Shown here piece by piece: positions 8,635 to 18,219 of a stretch of 64,000 nt of DNA. Under the pieces are notes generated by a model that made no database searches, was not told the origin of the DNA, and saw only the letters and a list, made by a program, of their open reading frames with translations. The position numbers and the translations under genes were made by a program. Every line of letters starts with the position of its first letter. The first letter of the stretch is position 1. This DNA comes from Paenibacillus oralis (lineage in GTDB: Bacteria; Bacillota; Bacilli; Paenibacillales; Paenibacillaceae), in assembly GCF_003863965.1 (NCBI RefSeq), contig NZ_RRCN01000001.1, positions 6,941,071 to 7,005,070 on the forward strand. The letters are read 5' to 3'.

Positions 8635-8663
8635 AAAAGGCCCGATGAAGATACGGGCCTTTT
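8635..8663 (-). terminator. Terminator or attenuator between binding protein and GH95
   Basis: A perfect 10-bp stem AAAAGGCCCG / CGGGCCTTTT with a 9-base loop lies just past the binding-protein stop codon. On the minus strand the right arm ends in TTTT. It may lower GH95 expression relative to the importer. Confidence 0.75.
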
Positions 8664-8675
8664 CGTTCTGTCTTA

Positions 8676-10388
8676 TTACAATTCTTTGCCGGTGAACAAC
8701 GCGACTCTCTTCTTAACGAGTTCAGTATATTCGGCTTCCATTTTCGCGGCTCCGGCTTTGTCCAGTTCGGCGAGGAAAGTATCGTACACCTTATCGAAGT
8801 CCGCTTCCTTAGCCAAAATGGCTTCCGGAATCCGCTTGCGGACAATATCCTTTGTTTTCTCGAAAATAACCTGATAGTCCCCATCGGTCGGAACCGGCAT
8901 GTTGTACAGCGCGCCCCATTCTTTATCCGGGAACTCGTCTTCCTGCGGAAACAGATCCTTCCAGGTGGTAGCGTTGTAAGCTTTCAACGTTTCCTTCTCG
9001 GCTTCGGAGTAGTTCTCTACAATTTGTTCCGGGAAGTTGGTCGTATAATAATTGCCGGAAGGATCTTTAACACCGTCTCCGTAGCGGGCGCCAAAAATTT
9101 TGTACAAGCCGTCCGGATTGCCAAGACCGGTCTCTTTGGTGAAATTCGTCGTATCGTTTACTTTTCGGTCTACAACCTCGGCCGGAATGACGCGTTTGCC
9201 ATTCTCATCGACCGTGTAGTGTTTGCCTTCAATCCCCCAGTTTACCAGGACCTGGCCTTCATCGGAAGAAAGCCAGTCGATGAATTTAATCGCCCGCACC
9301 GGATCTTTGCATGCGGTCGTAATGCTGATGCCGTAACCATCAACGCCGGCGGATTGGAAGGAATGGTCCTTATACTCTTCGCTTAACGTGACCGGGAAAT
9401 GCGCGTATGTGTATTCGTCTTTGCCGGCCGTTTTCAGCGCGTTTTCGGCATCCATGTAACCCCATTCCTGATCGATCAGGCCAAGCACGCGGCCGCTGGC
9501 GATTTTCGCCTTGTATTGGTCGTCTTTTTGCACAAACGTGTCTTTATCGAGCAGACCCTCATTGTACATGTGGTTCAGCCAACGGAAATATTCCTTTTCT
9601 TCCGGACGTTTATAGTGCAGCTTCGCTTCGTACGTCTGCGGGTCCACGTAGTATTCTCCATCATCCGGAGCGCCCGTAGCGATAAACGCCGGGTTCGTAA
9701 CGGTGATCATGATTCTCCAATCGTCGGCGTTCAACGTTAGCGGAATCGTCGGCTGTCCGTCCGTGGTTGGATGTTTTTCCACATATTGCTTGAGGACGTT
9801 TTCAAAGTCTTGCACTGTGTTTACCTTCGGATATCCGAGCTCTTTCAGGACGCGTTGTTGAATTTCAAACCCGCCGCCGGCATCAAAATATTGCTGGTCC
9901 ACACCAACGTTGGTCGGGAGCGAATAAATCGCCGGGTCTTCATTGCTGTATTTCAGGCGGTTCATATTTTCGCTGAATATCTTCTTAATGTTTGGCGCGT
10001 GCTCCTCAATCAGATCGGTCATATCCACGATATAGCCGGCATCCACCAGTTTGGACAAATTCCCTTTGGCAAAAATCAGATCAGGCACATCGCCGCTCGC
10101 CGCCATCAAGGCGACTTTGTTGTCGCCGCCGCCGCTGCCCACGTCGAATTCGGCTTCGAGCGTTACGCCGGTTTTTTCGGTTATGACTTTCCCCACTTCA
10201 TCCTGCATATTGTTCCAGTTCGGGCTGGCGTCAGCGCCGAAAAATGTAAAGGTGACAGGGCTCGTAGCATCGCCCGCTTCACCTTTTGCCCCGGACCCGC
10301 CGGACGCGCCGTTGTTGCCGCAGCCTCCGACCAGCAAGGTGCTGGCCAGCAAAATCGCCGCGAAAGTTTTAGGGCTTTTCCATTTCAT
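8676..10388 (-). CDS. ABC sugar-importer substrate-binding lipoprotein, LplA/YtcQ type
   Basis: 570 residues, the length of the large LplA-type extracellular binding proteins. The N-terminus MKWKSPKTFAAILLASTLLVGGCGNNG is a lipoprotein signal peptide; the lipobox VGGC predicts a lipidated Cys near residue 23, followed by a Gly/Ser-rich linker. The mature part carries the usual features (FTFFGADASPNW, GDVPDLIFA, TVQDFENVLKQY, AIKFIDWLSSDEG). It should capture an oligosaccharide outside the membrane for the two permeases encoded upstream. No ATPase is encoded. The ligand is unknown; the GH95 and GH31 neighbours point to a fucose- or xylose-bearing oligosaccharide such as from xyloglucan. Confidence 0.9.
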   Translation of the reverse strand: MKWKSPKTFAAILLASTLLVGGCGNNGASGGSGAKGEAGDATSPVTFTFFGADASPNWNNMQDEVGKVITEKTGVTLEAEFDVGSGGGDNKVALMAASGDVPDLIFAKGNLSKLVDAGYIVDMTDLIEEHAPNIKKIFSENMNRLKYSNEDPAIYSLPTNVGVDQQYFDAGGGFEIQQRVLKELGYPKVNTVQDFENVLKQYVEKHPTTDGQPTIPLTLNADDWRIMITVTNPAFIATGAPDDGEYYVDPQTYEAKLHYKRPEEKEYFRWLNHMYNEGLLDKDTFVQKDDQYKAKIASGRVLGLIDQEWGYMDAENALKTAGKDEYTYAHFPVTLSEEYKDHSFQSAGVDGYGISITTACKDPVRAIKFIDWLSSDEGQVLVNWGIEGKHYTVDENGKRVIPAEVVDRKVNDTTNFTKETGLGNPDGLYKIFGARYGDGVKDPSGNYYTTNFPEQIVENYSEAEKETLKAYNATTWKDLFPQEDEFPDKEWGALYNMPVPTDGDYQVIFEKTKDIVRKRIPEAILAKEADFDKVYDTFLAELDKAGAAKMEAEYTELVKKRVALFTGKEL

Positions 10389-10524
10389 GTCTTCTTTCCC
10401 CCCGTATTCTTATTCAAAAAAATGTATTGTATAACAGGCTATATAAGTTGATCTTGCCTAACTTTCGGGATTTCTTTAGTTCAACTTATATAGACCTGTG
10501 TCTACCGGCTAAGGGCCAATCATC
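10389..10524. other. Spacer between permease and binding-protein genes
   Basis: It contains an AT-rich inverted repeat: TATATAAGTTGATC near 10440 and GTTCAACTTATATAG near 10480. On the minus strand this forms a long stem between the second permease and the binding-protein gene. Such a stem could be a processing or stabilising site that lifts binding-protein expression (inference). Confidence 0.45.
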
Positions 10525-11430
10525 TTAGGCTTTAACCGCTCCCAGCGTCATCCCGTCGACAAAATAGCGCTGCAGGAACGGATAAACGACCAGAATCGGA
10601 ACGGTAACGACGATGGTGATCGCCATTTTGATCGATTCCGGCGACACCTGTGCCATCTGGTTGGCCAAATCGTTGGCATTGGCCATGTTCGCGCCTTGGT
10701 TGGTGCTTTGCAATATTTTCATCAATTCGTATTGCAGTGTCGTCAAATGCGGTTTGCTGCCGTTGTACAAATACGTATCAAACCAGGAATTCCACTGGCC
10801 CACCGCCAGGAACAAAGCGATCGTCGCCAAAACAGGCTTGCACAGCGGCAGGATCACTTTGTAGTAAATCGTGAAATCGTTGGCCCCGTCGAGCTTCGCC
10901 GATTCCTGCAGCGCATACGGCAGTCCGTCGATAAACGAGCGGATCACGAATACGTTAAAGGCGCTGACCAAAGTGGGCAGAATATAAATCCAAAACGTCC
11001 CGATCAGTTCGAGGTGACGCATCAGCATGTACGTCGGCACCAGGCCGCCCGTGAAGTACATCGTCAGGGCCAGGAACGTGGATACGAATTTGCGCGATTT
11101 GAAATCGGGCCGGCTGAGCGTAAAGGCCAGCATCGAAGAGCTGATCAGCCCAAGCACGGTGCCCAGCACCGTCCGGAGGATCGTATTTTTGAAGCCCTGA
11201 ATCAGGCTGGTATAACCGAAAATCGTTTCGTAGTTTTTCCAGGTGAATTCGCGCGGCCAGATATAGATGCCGCCCCGGACCGTATCCGTCGAATCGTTAA
11301 GCGATATCGCCAGCACGTTCAGGAAAGGGTACAACGTGATGATCAAAATGACCGACATTAGAATAAAGTTGAAAACATTAAACGCTTTTTCGCCTCTGGT
11401 GAGGTTAAACGCTTTGCTTCTGCTTGCCAT
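10525..11430 (-). CDS. ABC sugar-importer permease, LplC/YtcP type
   Basis: 301 residues with six predicted membrane segments; the first is FNFILMSVILIITLYPFLNVL near residue 20. The EAA loop that contacts the ATPase is SAKLDGANDFTIYYKVILPLCKP (EAA---G variant). The end FVDGMTLGAVKA is typical of LplC relatives. Its start has GGGGGAGGG upstream. It lies 15 bp after the stop codon of the first permease, so the two are clearly co-transcribed and together form the membrane channel for the binding protein encoded downstream. Confidence 0.92.
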   Translation of the reverse strand: MASRSKAFNLTRGEKAFNVFNFILMSVILIITLYPFLNVLAISLNDSTDTVRGGIYIWPREFTWKNYETIFGYTSLIQGFKNTILRTVLGTVLGLISSSMLAFTLSRPDFKSRKFVSTFLALTMYFTGGLVPTYMLMRHLELIGTFWIYILPTLVSAFNVFVIRSFIDGLPYALQESAKLDGANDFTIYYKVILPLCKPVLATIALFLAVGQWNSWFDTYLYNGSKPHLTTLQYELMKILQSTNQGANMANANDLANQMAQVSPESIKMAITIVVTVPILVVYPFLQRYFVDGMTLGAVKA

Positions 11431-11445
11431 TTATGTTCCCTCCCC

Positions 11446-12423
11446 CTACATAATGCTTTCTTTCGTCGTTTTCTTCATAATGCCATTGGCTGCGAGCAGC
11501 AGGATGATGCCTACAACCGAAGTGAACATGCTGATCGCCGTACCGTACGAGAAACGGCTGATATTAATGCCGTACTTCAGAGCATACATATCCAAAACTT
11601 CGGAATAATCGGTAACCAGCGTATTGCTGAGCTGGAACTGCTTCTCGAAGCCGATGCCGATCAAATGGCCGATCGACATAATCAGCAGCACCGCAATCGT
11701 TGTCCGAATCCCCGGCAGGGTGATGTTCCAGATTTGCCGGAAACGGCCGGCCCCGTCGACACGTGCGGCTTCATAAAGCTCTTTGTCGATCCCCGTAATC
11801 GCCGCCAAATAGATGATGGCGTTCCAGCCGGTTTCCTTCCATACATCGGAAGCGGTTACAATCCCCCAAAACCATTTCCCTTGCGACATGAACTGAATCG
11901 GCTCGTTGGTAATATGAAGCGCCATCAGCAGCTCGTTGACGATCCCGCCGTCGTTGGAAAGCATTTTCGTGATGATCCCGGCTACAACGACCCAGGATAC
12001 GAAGTGCGGCAAATAGGAAACCGTCTGTACCGTACGCTTGAAAAATTTGCCCCGCAGTTCATTAAGCAGCACCGCAAAAGCGATCGGAAAAATAAAATTT
12101 GCAATCAGCCCCATAACGCTCATGGCCAGCGTGTTTCTTAGCACGAGATAAAACCTCTCGTCCTGGAACAACTCCACGAAATTATCGAACCCCACCCATT
12201 TCTGGTCGGTAAAAGATTTGGCCGGCTTATAATTCTGAAAAGCCATCGTCCAGCCCCAAATCGGAACATAGTTAAATACGAACAACCATATGACAAACGG
12301 CATGGACATCAAGTATAAATACTTTTGCTGCGCTAAAGTCTGCCAGGTACCTTTTTTCCGCTTCTTTTGCGGCTTTGGGGCAACGCTTACATTAGTTCCG
12401 GGCTTTGATGACGGCGTTTCCAC
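11446..12423 (-). CDS. ABC sugar-importer permease, LplB/YteP type
   Basis: About 325 residues. A Lys/Arg-rich cytoplasmic N-terminus (KPQKKRKKG) precedes six membrane segments beginning YLYLMSMPFVIWLFVFNYVPIWG. The ATPase-contact loop is YEAARVDGAGRFRQIWNITLPGI. The GTG at 12423 is preferred as start because AAGGGGGGA lies eight bases before it; the ATG at 12444 would overlap that site and has none of its own. It is the first transporter gene after the sensor-kinase gene and pairs with the permease that follows it. Confidence 0.9.
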   Translation of the reverse strand: METPSSKPGTNVSVAPKPQKKRKKGTWQTLAQQKYLYLMSMPFVIWLFVFNYVPIWGWTMAFQNYKPAKSFTDQKWVGFDNFVELFQDERFYLVLRNTLAMSVMGLIANFIFPIAFAVLLNELRGKFFKRTVQTVSYLPHFVSWVVVAGIITKMLSNDGGIVNELLMALHITNEPIQFMSQGKWFWGIVTASDVWKETGWNAIIYLAAITGIDKELYEAARVDGAGRFRQIWNITLPGIRTTIAVLLIMSIGHLIGIGFEKQFQLSNTLVTDYSEVLDMYALKYGINISRFSYGTAISMFTSVVGIILLLAANGIMKKTTKESIM

Positions 12424-12517
12424 AGGTTCGAGTCCCCCCTTCATTTCTATAGTTCAATCATAAGCGAAGGGAGAAAACGGAAATACCCGACAGATTTCAA
12501 ACAAAACCATATAAAAA

Positions 12518-14302
12518 TTAGACATATTCCGGAATTGTAAAGGTGATTTCCGTTCCGGAGCCAGGCGTGCTGGCTATTTGAAGACCGTGCTCCTCCCCAT
12601 AGGACAACACCAATCTTTGATGGACGTTGCGCAGGCCGATCCGCGTCCGCTGCGATTCCTCGGCGGCGGAAATGGAACGCTTCACTTCCTCCAGACGCTC
12701 CGGCGTCATCCCTATTCCGTTGTCTTTGACGGTCACATGCACCAGCGCTTCTTTCACTTCCACCCTGACCTCCACGTTAACGCCGTCCTCCTTGCCCTCT
12801 ACGCCGTGAACGACGGCATTTTCCACCAGCGGCTGAATGATGAGCGGCGGCACTCGGATGTCCTCCGCCGCCGGATCGATCCGCAGCTCGTACTTCAGGC
12901 GGTCCTCGTAGCGGAATTTCTGGACCTCCAGGTAGGAGCGCACCATCTCCAGTTCCTCTTTGAGAGGCGTGTATTCCCGGCCGACTTCAAGGCTTTTCCG
13001 CATCATTTTCCCGAGCAGGCGCACGACGTTGGCAATCTCTTTATCCCCTTTCAGATGCGCGTTCATCCGGATCGATTCCAGCGCATTGAACAGAAAATGC
13101 GGGTTGATCTGGCTGGCCATCATTTTCAGCTTGATTTCCCGCTGCGCCAGCTCCAAAGCGTTGTTTTGCTCCGTTTTTTCCACCACCTGATGCATCAGCT
13201 GATTGATGCTGCCGACCATGTAGTTGAATTGGCGCGACAGCTGCCCGATTTCGTCGTTCCCGTCAATAGGGGATACTACGGTCAGGTCCCCGAGCGCCAG
13301 CCGGTTTAAGTGGCGGCTTAACCGCAGCATCCGGCTCGTGGTCAAAAAAGAAACGATATAAACGAACACGAAAGCGATAAGCAGGACGAGTAAAATGATC
13401 CCCATTCCAAAAAGGCTGACCGTATTGGCGCTCTTGACGATCGACTCCGTCGCAAACACGGAAACGATCTTCAGCCCGTTCATGCTGGAATCGGGAAGCA
13501 AGGTATCCACCACCAGGTAGGAAGGCGCGCCCCCGACATCCGCCTTGAAGGTCCCTTTTTGCAGGTCCCGCAAATCGGTGCCGAAATCGAGCGATTCCAG
13601 CGTCGTGCCAACCAATGACGGGTTTTTCGCAGCCACAACATACCCCTGCTCATCGGCGATAAACGTTTCAAAAGGCTCCTGCCGCAGCATCCGGTTCAGT
13701 TCGTCCTGATTCAGAACAACCATAAGCACTCCGCTTTTCCGCGTGCCTTCAAACGAAATCTGGCGGACGAGGCTTAATTTGCGGACGGGAAGCTCCTCAT
13801 CCTCTTTGTCGTTAATATAAAACCAGCCGATCCTTTTTTCGGAAACCGCCCGCCGGTACCAGTTCGCCGACGCGGTCTGCTCATCGACCGGTATAAACTC
13901 GAGGTTGTTGATTAATGTGGGATTGTCGAAATAGAACCGAATCCCCGAAATTTCCCGGTACTGCCTGACGTAGCTACGAAAATCGTTATAGTTCAGGTAA
14001 GCTTTGGTCAGCTCAAGCACCGACGGATAGCGGGTAGTGACGAGGGCTTCGAGTTTTTTATCCAGCACAAAAATATCCGAGATGTCGCTGGGCACACGAA
14101 GCATCGACGCCGCGCGCGATTTCACTCTTTCGACGTTGTTGGTGGTCTGGGCGATCGCCCGGTCCATCGCCTGATTGCGGAAGTATGAGGTGACGACAGC
14201 GCCGACAATCAACACGGGAATCATCACGACAACGATATAGGAGATCAGCAGCTTATGCTTAAGCTTCAAATTGTTCGTGAACTGCACGATTTTACCTATC
14301 AC
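12518..14302 (-). CDS. Sensor histidine kinase, YesM type
   Basis: About 594 residues. TM1 is LLISYIVVVMIPVLIVGAVV near residue 20; a large extracellular sensor domain follows; TM2 is the segment FGMGIILLVLLIAFVFVY; then come a HAMP linker (LALGDLTVVSPIDGNDEIG), the phospho-acceptor box QINPHFLFNALESI and the ATP-binding domain with VENAVVHGVEG, DNGIGM and GIGLRNVHQRL. This is the His_kinase + HATPase_c form that normally partners an AraC-type YesN response regulator. None is adjacent; the only one in the window is 16 kb away at 30561-32108. A GTG at 14302 was chosen because AGGAGG lies 12 bases upstream; longer versions lack a site and cross a hairpin. It probably senses the oligosaccharide taken up by the importer encoded downstream. 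Confidence 0.9.
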   Translation of the reverse strand: MIGKIVQFTNNLKLKHKLLISYIVVVMIPVLIVGAVVTSYFRNQAMDRAIAQTTNNVERVKSRAASMLRVPSDISDIFVLDKKLEALVTTRYPSVLELTKAYLNYNDFRSYVRQYREISGIRFYFDNPTLINNLEFIPVDEQTASANWYRRAVSEKRIGWFYINDKEDEELPVRKLSLVRQISFEGTRKSGVLMVVLNQDELNRMLRQEPFETFIADEQGYVVAAKNPSLVGTTLESLDFGTDLRDLQKGTFKADVGGAPSYLVVDTLLPDSSMNGLKIVSVFATESIVKSANTVSLFGMGIILLVLLIAFVFVYIVSFLTTSRMLRLSRHLNRLALGDLTVVSPIDGNDEIGQLSRQFNYMVGSINQLMHQVVEKTEQNNALELAQREIKLKMMASQINPHFLFNALESIRMNAHLKGDKEIANVVRLLGKMMRKSLEVGREYTPLKEELEMVRSYLEVQKFRYEDRLKYELRIDPAAEDIRVPPLIIQPLVENAVVHGVEGKEDGVNVEVRVEVKEALVHVTVKDNGIGMTPERLEEVKRSISAAEESQRTRIGLRNVHQRLVLSYGEEHGLQIASTPGSGTEITFTIPEYV

Positions 14303-14325
14303 AGGAATGAATAACCTCCTTAAAA

Positions 14326-14367
14326 GGAAAATATCCCCTCTTGCCAAGGGGAAAAGGGGATATTTCC
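14326..14367 (-). terminator. Terminator between GH31 and the sensor kinase
   Basis: GGAAATATCCCC and GGGGATATTTTCC form a stem followed on the minus strand by CTTTT and then the kinase's AGGAGG. It ends the GH31 transcript or attenuates readthrough into the kinase. Confidence 0.65.
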
Positions 14368-14447
14368 AGGCGGCCGTTCGTACGGTCCGTCTGTCCGTGT
14401 TTAATTGTACACCCTCGTGCTCCGGCGCCGCGATAGACAATGGAGCA

Positions 14448-16766
14448 TTATTTCAAGGTGATTTGCAGCTCCGCCTTGCCGGTGAGCGCGGCCACTTCAA
14501 TGGTTCCGTTCGCAGCGAGCGTTCCGCCTTGTACGGAGGCGATTTCGCCCATGCCGTGCAGTGCGGCGCGGAACGGTTTGCCGGCGCCTTCGGCGCTCAG
14601 CGTTACAACGTTGCCATTGCGGGATGCCGTCACGTTCAGCTCCGCGGCCCCTTTGGCATTGCGCACCGTGCGGGATACCGCGGCGCCGTCGGCCAGCTGA
14701 TACAGGCCGAGCTCTACGCCGTCGGCATAATCGTAATCGGGACGCGTGTCGTTTGCGCCGGTGGCCAGGATCGAGTTCGGGCGGACGAACAGCGGCAGGC
14801 TGAAGAAATCGTGCTTTTCCTTGCGCCATTTGCCGCCTTCCACCGTTTCTCCGGTCAGCAGATGCGTCCATTTGCCTTCCGGCAAATAATACGTGACAGC
14901 GCCTTTTTCACTGAATACCGGGGCCACAAGCAGCGAGTCGCCCAGCATATACTGACGGTCCAGCGTATCGCAGGCGGGATCGTCCGGGAATTCCAGGAAC
15001 ATCGCCCGCATCGTCGGCACGCCCTGCTCTGTCGCTTGCACCGCCGTATCGAACATATAAGGCATCAAGCGGCATTTCAGCTTCGTGAAAAAGCGGGTGA
15101 CGTCGACGGCTTCGTCGTCGTATGCCCAAGGCACCCGGTACGAGCTGCTGCCATGCAGGCGGCTGTGGCTGGACAGGAGGCCGAAGGCGAGCCAGCGTTT
15201 AAATACGTGGGCCGGCGCCGTGTTTTCGAATCCGCCGATGTCATGGCTCCAGAAGCCGAAGCCGGCGAGTCCGAGCGACAGGCCGCCGCGCAGGCTTTCC
15301 GCCATCGATTCATAATCGGCGTAGCAATCGCCGCCCCAGTGAACCGGGAACTTCTGGCCGCCGACCGTTGCGGAACGGGCGAACAGGGCGGCTTCGTTTT
15401 TGCCCAATTTTTCTTCCAACACTTCAAATACGACTTTATTGTACAGGTACGTATAGTAGTTGTGCATTTTCACCGGATCTGCGCCATCGTAATAAACGAC
15501 ATCCGTCGGAATCCGCTCGCCGAAGTCGGTCTTGAAAGAATCGACGCCCATGTCGACCAGTTCGCGCAAGTAGCCGGCAAACCATTCGCAAGCGGCTGGG
15601 TTCGTGAAGTCCACAAGCGCCATGCCCGGCTGCCACAGGTTCCACTGCCATACGTCGCCGTTTGCTTTTTTCACCAAATAGCCGTTTTTCTTGCCTTCCT
15701 CAAACAGGCGGGAGCGCTGGCCGATGTACGGGTTGATCCAAACGCAAATTTTCAACCCTTTTTCCTTCAGGCGTTTCAGCATGCCGACCGGATCCGGGAA
15801 AACGCGCTCATCCCACTTGAAGTCCGTCCAGTGGAACTCCCGCATCCAGAAGCAGTCGAAATGGAAGACATGCAGCGGAAGATCGCGCTCCGCCATGCCG
15901 TCCACGAAGGAGTTTACCGTCGCTTCATCGTAATTGGTCGTAAACGAGGTGGTCAGCCAGAGGCCAAAGGACCAGGCTGGCGGAAGCGATGGTTTGCCGG
16001 TCAGATCGGTGTATTTGTTCAGCACGTCTTTCGGCTCGGGACCATCGATCACGAAATATTCCAGCGATTCCCCGGGAACGCTGAACTGCACTTTTTTCAC
16101 TTTTTCCGAAGCGACTTCAAACGAAACCGCCCCCGGATCGTTCACGAGTACGCCATACCCCTTATTGGTGACGTAAAAAGGAATGTTCTTGTACGCCTGC
16201 TCGGAGCTGGTGCCGCCGTCCTTGTTCCAGATATCAACAACCTGGCCGTTTTTTAGGAATGACGTAAAGCGTTCGCCGAGGCCGTATACCCATTCTCCGA
16301 CACGCAGATCCAGTTCCTCGCGCATATACGTATTGCCATTTGACTCCGTTGCATGAGCCATCGACTTAAAGCGGCTGCCGGTAATTCGCTCGTCACCACG
16401 GTAGAAATCGACCGACCATTGCGGGCCTTTGTTGATGCGGACGCTCAGGCTGCCGCTTTTTAGTTCGGCATATTGCTCGTTTTCAGTAATTTCCACATGG
16501 GCTCCGCCTTCGTTGAGCTCGAAGTGAGGACCATGGTCCACTACGCCGGCAAAATGGATCAGCTTGACACCGATCACGCCGGGAAGCGGGGAATGGAATT
16601 GCATCGTAAGCAGCGTTGTATTGATCATGTCGCCCCGGCCGCGCAGCGGCGTCGTTGAAGCGGAAGCGATCAGCGTGTTGTTTTGGACTTGAAAATCGTA
16701 AGCTTGTACTGCAGGAGATAAGGTAATTCCATCGCGAATCATCCAGTTGCCATCGGTAAATTTCAT
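14448..16766 (-). CDS. yicI: GH31 alpha-xylosidase, YicI type
   Basis: 772 residues, the same length as E. coli YicI. The nucleophile is Asp414 in SFKTDFGERIP and the acid/base Asp480 in HWGGDCYADYESMAES, two positions from the YicI residues 416 and 482. The N-terminal beta-sandwich, TIM barrel and two C-terminal beta domains are all accounted for. It has no signal peptide, so it would cut alpha-1,6-xylose from isoprimeverose-type ends of imported xyloglucan oligosaccharides in the cytoplasm. The start has AGGAAGG upstream. It is divergent from an AraC gene at 16904 and followed by a terminator before the sensor kinase. Confidence 0.93.
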   Translation of the reverse strand: MKFTDGNWMIRDGITLSPAVQAYDFQVQNNTLIASASTTPLRGRGDMINTTLLTMQFHSPLPGVIGVKLIHFAGVVDHGPHFELNEGGAHVEITENEQYAELKSGSLSVRINKGPQWSVDFYRGDERITGSRFKSMAHATESNGNTYMREELDLRVGEWVYGLGERFTSFLKNGQVVDIWNKDGGTSSEQAYKNIPFYVTNKGYGVLVNDPGAVSFEVASEKVKKVQFSVPGESLEYFVIDGPEPKDVLNKYTDLTGKPSLPPAWSFGLWLTTSFTTNYDEATVNSFVDGMAERDLPLHVFHFDCFWMREFHWTDFKWDERVFPDPVGMLKRLKEKGLKICVWINPYIGQRSRLFEEGKKNGYLVKKANGDVWQWNLWQPGMALVDFTNPAACEWFAGYLRELVDMGVDSFKTDFGERIPTDVVYYDGADPVKMHNYYTYLYNKVVFEVLEEKLGKNEAALFARSATVGGQKFPVHWGGDCYADYESMAESLRGGLSLGLAGFGFWSHDIGGFENTAPAHVFKRWLAFGLLSSHSRLHGSSSYRVPWAYDDEAVDVTRFFTKLKCRLMPYMFDTAVQATEQGVPTMRAMFLEFPDDPACDTLDRQYMLGDSLLVAPVFSEKGAVTYYLPEGKWTHLLTGETVEGGKWRKEKHDFFSLPLFVRPNSILATGANDTRPDYDYADGVELGLYQLADGAAVSRTVRNAKGAAELNVTASRNGNVVTLSAEGAGKPFRAALHGMGEIASVQGGTLAANGTIEVAALTGKAELQITLK

Positions 16767-16903
16767 TTTTCAATACCGTCCTTCCTCATATCGCATTGTT
16801 TTACGGTGAAAAACGTTCTATACTTGCATTATACTGATACGCAACACAATAAACTAACATAATTCGACGTTATTATAACACTATATTGATGAGGTGATCA
16901 TAG
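16767..16903. promoter_or_regulatory. Divergent promoter region, GH31 / AraC regulator
   Basis: Toward GH31, TATAAT (forward ATTATA at 16828-16833) has TTAGTT about 18 bp upstream. Toward the AraC gene, TATATT-like hexamers lie near 16882 ahead of GAGGTGATC. It is the likely place of action of the AraC protein. Confidence 0.55.
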
Positions 16904-17806
16904 ATGGACCAAGCGCTCCGCCGCGCTTTGCACGAGAACAAAAGCCACGGCACGCAGAGCCTGCCATTTGGCACCTACTGGTACCGCTTCGGGCCGGGCG
17001 AGCATGTCATCGACTGCCATTGGCATGAGGAAGCCGAGTTTTTTTATTGCCTTGAAGGGGAAACGCTGTTCCAGGTCGACACCGATTATTTTCCGGTCCG
17101 CGCCGGGGAAGCGGTGTTTATCGACGGGGGCGACATTCACGCCGCGCATGCACACGGGGATCAGGGCTGCACTTTTTTCTCCCTGGTGTTCGATACGCAG
17201 CTGCTGGCCAGCGCCCATTATGACGCAGTTCAGGAAAATCTCATCCTTCCCCTGCAGGAACGGAAAGCGACGTTCCCCCGCCATATCCGGCGGGAGCAGC
17301 CTTGTGAAATTTCGCTGCTCGAGCACATCCTCGCGATGATGCGAAGCTGCAGCAACGAAACGACCGGCTACGAAGGCGCGGTGAAAGGCCATCTGTATCT
17401 GATGCTGGCCGAAATCGCCGCCGAAGGACGGGCCGTCAGCCGCATAGCCAGCAGCCGCAGCGAATCGTCCAAAATCGAGCGGCTGAAAACGGTCATTTTG
17501 CACATTCAGCAAAACTACGGCCATCCGATCCGCCTCGCGGAGCTGGCCGCGCTGATTCCGATGAGCGAAGGGCAGTTTTGCCGCTTCTTCAAGTCGATGA
17601 CCCGGCAGACGCCGATCGATTACATCAACTCGTACCGCATCCGCCAGGCTGCCGAGCTGCTGCGCGAGCCGGAGCGGAAAATATCCGACATCGCGCTCGA
17701 GGTCGGCTACGACAACATCAGCTACTTCATCCGGGTGTTCCGCAAGGCGATGAACTGCTCGCCTTCGGAATTCCGCAAAAAGCTGCAGGGGCCGGTCGAG
17801 GCTTAG
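16904..17806 (+). CDS. AraC family transcriptional regulator
   Basis: 300 residues. The N-terminal cupin domain has the histidine-rich metal/sugar pocket typical of the class (HVIDCHWHEEAEFFYCLEG, later VFIDGGDIHAAHAHG). The C-terminus carries two helix-turn-helix units (RLAELAALIPMSEGQFCRFF and ISDIALEVGYDNISYFIRVF) and ends NCSPSEFRKKL. The ATG follows GAGGTGATC at a normal distance. It is divergent from the GH31 alpha-xylosidase and is its probable activator. Confidence 0.92.
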   Translation: MDQALRRALHENKSHGTQSLPFGTYWYRFGPGEHVIDCHWHEEAEFFYCLEGETLFQVDTDYFPVRAGEAVFIDGGDIHAAHAHGDQGCTFFSLVFDTQLLASAHYDAVQENLILPLQERKATFPRHIRREQPCEISLLEHILAMMRSCSNETTGYEGAVKGHLYLMLAEIAAEGRAVSRIASSRSESSKIERLKTVILHIQQNYGHPIRLAELAALIPMSEGQFCRFFKSMTRQTPIDYINSYRIRQAAELLREPERKISDIALEVGYDNISYFIRVFRKAMNCSPSEFRKKLQGPVEA

Positions 17807-18219
17807 GGCGTGGGCGGTGCACCGGGCGGGTGCGGTGCGCTGGGCGGCGGCGGGGTTGCGCTGTGACGCTAGGCGCGGCCGCCTAGGGCGGCGGGGCGCG
17901 GTGGTGCGGGCCCGCTCGCGGCAGTGGCGCTAGGCGCGGCCGCGAGCGGCCTCGCTCACACTAGTGGCGCCTGCAACCGGCAACCGGCTGGAGCGATACG
18001 CTAGCACCTATGACGCGAGGCGGCGGGTGCCTCCGGTACAAGACGCGGTGTGCCCCACTTGCAGCAGTGGCATGTTGCGCTTGAGGCAGGGCCAGCTGTG
18101 ACGCCATGCGCGGGGCGTCCCGCGCCCTAATGTGGCGCTTGCGCCGGCGGGCGACCGGGGGCGGTTCCCCCGGTGCCATCCGGCAAGCGCCGCTTTGCGG
18201 GCCGCCCATTCCGTGAAAA
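17807..18219. other. GC-rich non-coding stretch with short repeats
   Basis: The stretch is much richer in G and C than its surroundings and has no convincing ribosome site or gene. CGCTAGGCGCGGCCGC occurs twice (near 17868 and 17930). The first copy forms a 7-bp stem CTAGGCG/CGCCTAG (17869-17886). Further on, variants of GTGGCGC and CGGCGGG recur. It may be degenerate repeat expansion behind the AraC gene. Confidence 0.5.

Noticed and set aside
14303..14440. N-terminal extension of the sensor kinase
   Set aside because: The extra 46 codons span a hairpin terminator and have no ribosome site; the GTG behind AGGAGG gives a normal first membrane segment.
14271..16256. 661-codon plus-strand frame
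   Set aside because: Antisense to the GH31 gene and the kinase start; no family motif and no ribosome site.
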